DNA of 64,000 nt. Origin: Alphaproteobacteria bacterium. GTDB lineage: Bacteria; Pseudomonadota; Alphaproteobacteria; Rhodobacterales; Rhodobacteraceae. Below the pieces are notes generated by a model. The model saw nothing but the letters and a program-made list of their open reading frames with translations, ran no database searches and was not told where the DNA came from. Where the stretch lies: contig JAUHXK010000008.1 in the NCBI GenBank assembly GCA_030427405.1, positions 1 through 64,000 of the forward strand, read 5' to 3'. Numbering within the stretch: the first letter of the stretch is position 1; each line of letters starts with the position of its first letter. Shown here piece after piece: positions 58,438 through 64,000 of this stretch. The translations under genes were made by a program, and so were the position numbers.

Positions 58438-60261
58438 TCATCCCAGCACGCCTTTGCCGTGCCCAACTGCCGACTGCATTGTTTTTACCACCACAAAGGC
58501 GTCCCGCAGATGACTTCGCTCAAAATCCGACAGTTCCGCCGGCAGAAGGTAGTTGTCGGGCTTGGCCCCGTTCTTGACCAGCCGGACCTGGTGTTCCAGG
58601 CGGGTTTCGGCGATCAGGTCATAGGCATCCAGCAGGTCGCGCGCGCCCGAGGGGCTCAGAACACCGGCGGCCTCGGCCGTACTCAGGCGGGCGCGGGTGT
58701 TGGCGTCGGTCAGTTGCCCTTGCAGGCTGTAGATGCGGGCTAGGTCCACGATAGGGACCACACCGTTATGCTTAAGATCCAATGTGTTGCGGTGTTCCCC
58801 CGAACGGATGGTGGCAAACCCGCGCAGCAACCCCAGCGGAGGCGTGTGTTTCAGTGAATTCGAAATCATATGTGCAACAAAGATCGAATTCGCACTGGCC
58901 GAGGCCAGGGTCTCGGCCTGCAGGTTGGCAAACAGATCGAACTGCCCCCCGATCGGACGCAGGTCGAACATGACCGATGCAAGCATCTGTGCCTCGGGGT
59001 TGGGTTTAGCGATCCAGCCGTTGAAATAATCCCGCCATACGCGGACCGGCTGTCGCCACCGCGGATTGGTCGCCATCATGTCCCCCGGGCAGTAGAAATA
59101 ACCGCAGGTGTCCAGCCCATCAGACACGAATTTTGCCAGCGCATCGAAATAGGGCAGATCGTCCTGGGTTACGCTGTCATCCAGCATCAGGCAGTTATCT
59201 TGATCCGAAACGCCGGTTTGTTCCTGCCGCCCCTGCGAGCCGCAGGCCAGCCACAGATAGGGGACCGGCGGGGGGCCAAGCTTGTCCTCGGCAAGGGCCA
59301 GCAGGCGGCGGGTTGCGGTATCTGCGATATCAGTAATCAGGCGTGTCACGACTTCATGACGGTTGCCACCTGCCACCAGCTGAACAAGCAGCTGCGGGAT
59401 CTCGGCAGTGGCCGCCGCCATGGCTTTGGCAGACTGGGCCTGCGCGATACGGCGCACCAGTTCGGCCGAACTGACGGCCTGGAAATGGGTCAGGTCGGTC
59501 TGGGTGACAATGCCGACCAATCGCCCGCCATTCGAGATCGGGATGTGCCCGATACCCTTTTCCATCATCAGGTGCAGCACATCAGACCCGATATCGGACG
59601 GCGCCAGCGTCACCGGGTTCGGGGTCATGATGCCGGATATCGGCGTTGTTGCCGGCATGTCATCGGCCACGAACTTGCCAGCGATGTCCCTTAGGGTCGC
59701 GATCCCCAGCAGCTTGTCCGCCTCGGTTATGCAAAGCGACGATATCCCCTTGTCCCGCATCATCTGCGCCGCCTGCCGGATACCGGTATCAGGTGGGCAG
59801 GTGGCCGGGTCGCGCGCCATCAGCACGTCGATCCGGCTGGTTGCAAGGCTGTGCGCGTTGACCCGTTCGCCGCGTGTCCGGTTGAAGAATTTGGCAACGA
59901 CGTCGTGATCGTCGATCAGCCCGCGCACCAGGTCCGGCGGCAACAGGAACAGGACCGAACGGGTATGCGCTTTTGCATGTGTCGCCGCGTTTCCGTCCCG
60001 CAGCAGCCCGCGTTCGCCAAAAGAATTTCGCAGCCCCAGATGCGACACCACCGCGTCATTTTCATCGGTGATTTCGACCTGTCCCTCATAGATGACAAAG
60101 ACCCCCGGCATGGGATGCCCCAGCTGGTAGATGGGCTTGCCTTCCTCGACCTCCCAGACCTCGATCTTGTCGGCGATGGCTCCAAGGGTGTCTGCCGTCA
60201 GCGCATCATAGGGGTGAACGGATTTCAGAAACCGGGTGATGTCGTCGTGGGACAGGGGCAT
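58438..60261 (-). CDS. cNMP-binding / CBS / DUF294 nucleotidyltransferase-like signalling protein
   Basis: Encodes 607 residues. A cyclic-nucleotide-binding domain (about 15-125), two CBS domains (about 145-260) and a DUF294 nucleotidyltransferase-like domain with GSQGRQE (341-347) and D353/D355 are followed by a helical C-terminus (about 465-600). The domain order is that of proteins found beside acetate symporter genes in many proteobacteria, inferred to regulate acetate uptake or metabolism. No substrate is known. Confidence 0.88.
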   Translation of the reverse strand: MPLSHDDITRFLKSVHPYDALTADTLGAIADKIEVWEVEEGKPIYQLGHPMPGVFVIYEGQVEITDENDAVVSHLGLRNSFGERGLLRDGNAATHAKAHTRSVLFLLPPDLVRGLIDDHDVVAKFFNRTRGERVNAHSLATSRIDVLMARDPATCPPDTGIRQAAQMMRDKGISSLCITEADKLLGIATLRDIAGKFVADDMPATTPISGIMTPNPVTLAPSDIGSDVLHLMMEKGIGHIPISNGGRLVGIVTQTDLTHFQAVSSAELVRRIAQAQSAKAMAAATAEIPQLLVQLVAGGNRHEVVTRLITDIADTATRRLLALAEDKLGPPPVPYLWLACGSQGRQEQTGVSDQDNCLMLDDSVTQDDLPYFDALAKFVSDGLDTCGYFYCPGDMMATNPRWRQPVRVWRDYFNGWIAKPNPEAQMLASVMFDLRPIGGQFDLFANLQAETLASASANSIFVAHMISNSLKHTPPLGLLRGFATIRSGEHRNTLDLKHNGVVPIVDLARIYSLQGQLTDANTRARLSTAEAAGVLSPSGARDLLDAYDLIAETRLEHQVRLVKNGAKPDNYLLPAELSDFERSHLRDAFVVVKTMQSAVGHGKGVLG

Positions 60262-60281
60262 TGGTTGTTTCCTGGTTTCCT

Positions 60282-60316
60282 AAGAAAAATCCCGCCCGGT
60301 GGTTTGCCGGGCGGGA
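60282..60316 (-). terminator. terminator downstream of the acetate-type symporter gene
   Basis: 10-bp stem TCCCGCCCGG / CCGGGCGGGA; on the minus strand it is followed by TTTTTCTT. It lies between the symporter stop and the signalling gene start, so the two can be partly uncoupled. Confidence 0.88.
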
Positions 60317-60368
60317 ATAGTAAGTCGAAAAACGCGGCCAATGGCAAGAACCACCGGCCGCATCAGGC

Positions 60369-62153
60369 TCAGTGATCCTGAGCCGCAGCCGCACCACGGG
60401 GAACGCGGACGCTTTCGACCAATTCCTTGATCTCTGGCGGGGTTTCCTTGGTCATGCCGGAAACGACATATGCCACACCAAAGTTGATCATCGCACCGAT
60501 TGCGCCGAACGAGGTCGACTTGATCGGACCCAGCAGCGGGTCAGCATCGGTGAACGAGTTGGTGCCCGGAATGAACAGCCAGCCCTTGTGCAGGAAGATG
60601 TAGACCAGTGTAACGGTCAGACCTGCCAGCATACCGGCAACCGCGCCGGTGTTGTTGATGCGGGTCGAGAAGATCCCCATCATCAGCGCCGGGAAGATCG
60701 AAGCCGCCGCCAGGCCAAAGGCCAGAGCAACAGTCTGCGCGGCAAAGCCCGGAGGGTTCAGGCCCAGGTAGGTTGCAACGACAATGGCGACGGCCATTGC
60801 GATACGCGCTGCCAGCAGCTCGCCCTTTTCCGAGATCGACGGGTTGATCGCACCTTTGACAAGGTCATGCGATACGGCCGACGAAATCGCCAGCAGCAGG
60901 CCCGCAGCCGTCGACAGAGCGGCGGCAAGACCACCGGCTGCAACCAGGCCGATCACCCAACCCGGCAGGTTGGCAATCTCGGGGTTGGCCAGAACCAGGA
61001 TGTCACGGTTGAACTTGGTCAACTCGTTTCCGACCCAGCCTTTCTCTTCGGCAAGCGCCTGCATGGCCTCGGACTTGTCGTTATAGTACTGGATCTTGCC
61101 GTCTTGGTTCTTGTCTTCCCAATCCAGCAGGCCGGTTTTCTGCCATGTGGCCATCCAGTCATAACGCTGGTCGTTGTCGATCTGTTCGACGGTAACCGCG
61201 CCGCCTTCGATGCCTCCATTGGGCCACATCATGTCGGTGATGTTCAGGCGGGCCATTGCACCAACCGCGGGGGCGGTCAGGTACAGCAGCGCGATGAACA
61301 CCAGCGCCCAACCGGCGGACCAACGTGCGTCAGCCACCTTGGGAACGGTGAAAAAGCGCATGATGACGTGAGGCAGACCGGCGGTACCGATCATCAGCGA
61401 CAGCGTAAACAGGACCATGTTCAACGTGTCCGAATGGTGTGCCGTGTATTCGGCAAAGCCCAGTTCGGCCACGATCGCGTCAAGCTTGGTCAGCAGCGGC
61501 TCACCGCCCGCAGTGTCACCGAACAGGCCCAGGGCCGGGATCGGGTTGCCCGTCAGTTGCAGCGAAATGAAGATCGCCGGAATGGTATAGGCGGTGATCA
61601 GAACGCAGTACTGTGCGACCTGGGTATAGGTCACGCCCTTCATGCCGCCGAAAACGGCATAGGCGAAAACCACACAGGCACCGATCAGAAGACCGGTTGT
61701 GTTGCTGACCTCAAGAAAGCGGCCAAAGGCCACGCCCACACCGGTCATCTGACCGATCACGTAGGTCACCGACGCGACGATCAGACAGATCACCGCAACG
61801 ATACGGGCGGTCTGGCTATAGAAGCGGTCGCCGATGAATTCCGACACGGTAAACTTGCCGAACTTACGCAGGTAAGGCGCAAGCAGCAGCGCCAGCAGCA
61901 CGTAGCCACCGGTCCAACCCATCAGGAAGGTCGAGTTGTCATAGCCTGTAAAGGCAATCAGGCCCGCCATCGAGATGAACGAGGCCGCAGACATCCAGTC
62001 CGCCGCTGTCGCCATACCGTTGGTGACCGGGTGAACGCCGCGACCGGCGGCGTAGAATTCAGATGTGGAACCCGCGCGGGCCCAGATAGCGATGCCGATG
62101 TACAGCGCAAAGGACGCGCCGACAAACAGCAGGTTGATGGTAAACTGATCCAT
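60369..62153 (-). CDS. actP: sodium:solute symporter, VC_2705/ActP-like
   Basis: Encodes 594 residues with about 13 membrane helices. SSS-family signatures include FTGYDNSTFLMGWTGGYVLLALLLAP and TLAFGLAAASIFPAL-type helices; an extracellular insertion of about 60 residues (near 310-370) is typical of the VC_2705 subgroup, which forms a complex with DUF4212. Substrate is probably acetate or a short-chain acid, given acs nearby. It starts 5 bases after the DUF4212 gene. Confidence 0.9.
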   Translation of the reverse strand: MDQFTINLLFVGASFALYIGIAIWARAGSTSEFYAAGRGVHPVTNGMATAADWMSAASFISMAGLIAFTGYDNSTFLMGWTGGYVLLALLLAPYLRKFGKFTVSEFIGDRFYSQTARIVAVICLIVASVTYVIGQMTGVGVAFGRFLEVSNTTGLLIGACVVFAYAVFGGMKGVTYTQVAQYCVLITAYTIPAIFISLQLTGNPIPALGLFGDTAGGEPLLTKLDAIVAELGFAEYTAHHSDTLNMVLFTLSLMIGTAGLPHVIMRFFTVPKVADARWSAGWALVFIALLYLTAPAVGAMARLNITDMMWPNGGIEGGAVTVEQIDNDQRYDWMATWQKTGLLDWEDKNQDGKIQYYNDKSEAMQALAEEKGWVGNELTKFNRDILVLANPEIANLPGWVIGLVAAGGLAAALSTAAGLLLAISSAVSHDLVKGAINPSISEKGELLAARIAMAVAIVVATYLGLNPPGFAAQTVALAFGLAAASIFPALMMGIFSTRINNTGAVAGMLAGLTVTLVYIFLHKGWLFIPGTNSFTDADPLLGPIKSTSFGAIGAMINFGVAYVVSGMTKETPPEIKELVESVRVPRGAAAAQDH

Positions 62154-62158
62154 TGCGC

Positions 62159-62443
62159 TTACTCCTCGTCGACGCCGTATTCAGCGTCCAGCTTGTTCAT
62201 GCGCCAGGCGTAGTTGAAGATCAGCACCAGGAAGACCAGGATTGATCCCTGCTGCGCGAACCAAAAGCCCAGGTCGGTGCCGCCCACGGCGATGCCGGAC
62301 AGCATCGGACGCAGCAGGATGCCGAATCCGAAAGACACCAGCGCCCAAATGATGAGGCTGATGATGATGAGGCGCAGGTTGGCCTGCCAATAGCCGCCAT
62401 CGGCACTGGTGGTCTGCGCGGAGTTTGGTGAATTATCCGCCAT
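62159..62443 (-). CDS. DUF4212 small subunit of the symporter
   Basis: Encodes 94 residues with two membrane helices (about 28-48 and 62-82), including FGILLRPML and FNYAWRMNKLDAEYGV. DUF4212 proteins are always paired with VC_2705-type symporters. AGGAGG lies 8 bases before the ATG at 62443; the in-frame extension to 62599 is not credible. It is the small partner of the gene immediately downstream. Confidence 0.92.
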   Translation of the reverse strand: MADNSPNSAQTTSADGGYWQANLRLIIISLIIWALVSFGFGILLRPMLSGIAVGGTDLGFWFAQQGSILVFLVLIFNYAWRMNKLDAEYGVDEE

Positions 62444-62598
62444 TGCGGGGTCCTCCTTGTTGCTCGTTAGGCGGCCCGATGCCCAACTCCTCCAGTGCTT
62501 TGGGCCGCATTTCGCTCGGTGCCCCGGCCATTGGGCCCGGGACAAAACTTCTCTGGTCCGCCAAGGCGGGTCCAATGAAGTATTCTGTTGTGGGATCA

Positions 62599-62616
62599 AA
62601 GCCCGTTTCGGGGCTT
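62599..62616 (-). other. hairpin after adk
   Basis: AAGCCC / GGGCTT pair around a 6-base loop, 12 bases downstream of the adk stop on the minus strand. There is no T-tract; it may stabilise the adk message or weakly terminate before the symporter operon promoter. Confidence 0.4.
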
Positions 62617-62627
62617 GTCTCCTCCCC

Positions 62628-63311
62628 TTACTTCACCGCGCCGCGAACGATGTCCTCCAGGTCGCGGGCGATGTCTTGGATGCTTCCCATGGCGTTGGTG
62701 CGTTTGAGAACGCCATGTCCCTGGTAATAGTCGATCAGCGGCGCGGTCTGCGCGTGATAGGCCGCCAGGCGGGATGCAACTGTTTCGGCATTGTCATCGG
62801 CGCGGCGCTTGAACTCGGTGCTGCCGCATTTGTCACATTCGCCTTCGGTCGCGGGTGCCTTGAACGTGTCATGATAGCCTTCGCCGCAGCCTGCACAGGT
62901 GTACCGGCCTGCGATCCGCGTAACCATTTCGGCGTCTTCCACCTCGAGGCTGACGGCGGCGTTGATCTTTTGACCGGTCTCGGCCAGCAGCGCGTCCAGC
63001 GCTTGGGCCTGAACCGTTGTGCGGGGAAAGCCGTCAAGGATTACGCCCTTGGCGCAATCGGCCTGGGTCAGGCGGTCGCGCAGGATGGCGATGACGATCT
63101 CGTCGCTGACCAGGCCACCAGATTCCATGACGGCCTTGGCGGCCAATCCGGCCTCGGTCCCTGCGGCGACGGCCGCACGCAGAAGGTCGCCGGTGCTGAG
63201 CTGGACAAGACCGAACTTGTCTTCAAGCATCCGCGCCTGTGTGCCCTTCCCGGCGCCCGGAGGGCCGAGAAGGATCAGAACAGCGGGAGTTGTGATTGTG
63301 GCAGCGTCCAT
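62628..63311 (-). CDS. adk: adenylate kinase
   Basis: Encodes 227 residues. Walker A LLGPPGAGKGTQARML, the core DGFPRTTVQAQALD and a zinc-binding lid (CAGCGEGYHDTF...CDKCG, two CxxC pairs) are all present. It catalyses ATP + AMP = 2 ADP. Beside acs it recovers the AMP released in acetate activation. ATG at 63311 follows GAGG; a GTG at 63314 is the alternative start. Confidence 0.96.
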   Translation of the reverse strand: MDAATITTPAVLILLGPPGAGKGTQARMLEDKFGLVQLSTGDLLRAAVAAGTEAGLAAKAVMESGGLVSDEIVIAILRDRLTQADCAKGVILDGFPRTTVQAQALDALLAETGQKINAAVSLEVEDAEMVTRIAGRYTCAGCGEGYHDTFKAPATEGECDKCGSTEFKRRADDNAETVASRLAAYHAQTAPLIDYYQGHGVLKRTNAMGSIQDIARDLEDIVRGAVK

Positions 63312-63318
63312 CACATCC

Positions 63319-64000
63319 TCACTTGTTTGCGCGGTTTTCGATCAGGTCCTCGACCACCGAGGGATCGGCCAAGGTCGAGGTGTCACCCAGGGCGCCAAAG
63401 TCGTTCTCGGCAATCTTGCGCAGGATACGGCGCATGATCTTGCCTGAACGGGTCTTGGGCAGGCCGGGGGCCCACTGGATCACATCCGGGCTGGCAATCG
63501 GGCCGATCTCAGTCCGCACCCAAGTGCGCAACTCTTTTAGCAGCTCGTCCGATGGTTCGCGGTCGTTCATCAATGTGACATAGCAATAGATGCCCTGGCC
63601 CTTGATTTCATGGGGATAACCAACAACCGCGGCTTCGGCCACGGCGGCGTGGGCCACCAGGGCGCTTTCCACCTCGGCCGTACCCATACGGTGACCGGAC
63701 ACATTGATCACGTCGTCGACGCGACCGGTGATCCAGTAATCGCCATCCTCATCACGGCGGCATCCGTCACCGGTGAAGTAATAGCCTTTGTAATCCGAGA
63801 AATAGGTTTTCTCGAACCGCTCGTGATCGCCCCAGACGGTGCGCATTTGGCCAGGCCAGCTGTCCTTGATGCACAGAACACCTTCGACACCGTTGCCGTT
63901 GATTTCGACACCCGATTGCGGGTCCAGTACCACGGGCTGCACGCCAAAGAACGGTTTCTGGGCCGAGCCGGGCTTCAACGCGTGCGCGCCGGGCAGGGGG
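63319..64000 (-). CDS. acs: acetyl-CoA synthetase, 3' portion (5' end beyond the window)
   Basis: The visible 226 C-terminal codons include [24 protein letters not shown] (hinge and C-terminal domain) and the acetylation-site lysine in [11 protein letters not shown]. The enzyme forms acetyl-CoA, AMP and PPi from acetate. The reading frame stays open to the window edge; its start is off the right side. It precedes adk by 7 bases, forming an acetate activation and AMP-recycling pair. Confidence 0.93.
   Translation of the reverse strand, partial: PLPGAHALKPGSAQKPFFGVQPVVLDPQSGVEINGNGVEGVLCIKDSWPGQMRTVWGDHERFEKTYFSDYKGYYFTGDGCRRDEDGDYWITGRVDDVINVSGHRMGTAEVESALVAHAAVAEAAVVGYPHEIKGQGIYCYVTLMNDREPSDELLKELRTWVRTEIGPIASPDVIQWAPGLPKTRSGKIMRRILRKIAENDFGALGDTSTLADPSVVEDLIENRANK

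Noticed and set aside
60372-62213. 613-codon open frame opposite the symporter gene
   Set aside because: Antisense shadow of a clear membrane transporter; His/Gln/Arg-rich translation with no recognisable domain.
1-64000. CRISPR arrays, tRNA, rRNA, prophage or insertion sequences
   Set aside because: No repeat-spacer pattern, cloverleaf, rRNA stretch, transposase or phage protein was recognised by reading.

Overview
The window is high-GC alphaproteobacterial DNA that looks like Rhodobacteraceae (Roseobacter group). The call rests on gene families and gene order: DUF6476 / RluA-type pseudouridine synthase / rpoH; SUV3-like helicase / S4 protein / fdxA / carD; a sodium:solute symporter with its DUF4212 partner beside adk and acs; and many small families typical of that group (DUF6476, DUF6494, DUF6505, DUF3305/3306). 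No rRNA, tRNA, CRISPR array, phage gene or insertion sequence was recognised. Coding density is high.

Bases 1-25700 are mostly core genome. They hold a glycosyltransferase-like gene, rluD-type synthase and rpoH (with a candidate heat-shock promoter), an oxidoreductase, a DksA/TraR zinc finger, and a small accessory insertion carrying a TopAI(YjhX)/GNAT toxin-antitoxin-like pair. Then come pepF, a lysophospholipase-like hydrolase, an SCP2 protein, the helicase/S4/fdxA/carD block, an ion channel, cobS/cobT, a CPA2 K+/H+ antiporter, an Lrp regulator divergent from 4-hydroxyphenylpyruvate dioxygenase, a GspL/PilP-like membrane protein, a SIMPL protein, a GNAT and O-acetylhomoserine sulfhydrylase.

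Bases 26900-38300 form a reductive pyrimidine catabolism island. preT and preA (dihydropyrimidine dehydrogenase) flank a SAM methyltransferase. A divergent rutR-like TetR gene follows, then a beta-ureidopropionase-type amidohydrolase, dihydropyrimidinase, and an NMT1/THI5-type ABC importer whose ATPase and permease genes enclose a GNAT gene. A perfect RutR-type palindrome (TTGACCATATGGTCAA) lies between rutR and the hydrolase operon, and a weaker copy precedes preT. The genes predict uracil -> dihydrouracil -> N-carbamoyl-beta-alanine -> beta-alanine under RutR control.

Bases 38390-56400 form a tungsten/formate dehydrogenase supercluster. tupBCA (tungstate ABC importer) converges on a long minus-strand operon that encodes, in transcription order, DUF3305, DUF3306, TorD chaperone, a TAT-signal small protein, the Cys-type catalytic subunit, the Fe-S beta subunit, an ABM-fold monooxygenase-like protein, the cytochrome b gamma subunit, a WD40-cytochrome c, a 41-residue exported peptide and an HTH/periplasmic-binding-protein-like regulator. 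Divergently, a poly-Fe-S protein, a cytochrome c carrying what looks like a collapsed TupA domain, and a translationally coupled DUF6494/Mrp/DUF4444/DUF6505 operon appear to supply electron transfer and maturation functions. I regard this block, and particularly the TupA-like cytochrome, the short peptide and the regulator, as the most likely place for undescribed biology.

Bases 56400-64000 hold a membrane-anchored DnaQ-type exonuclease, a small membrane protein, a cNMP/CBS/nucleotidyltransferase signalling protein, the acetate-type symporter and its DUF4212 subunit, adk, and the 3' part of acs, all on the minus strand: an acetate uptake and activation locus.
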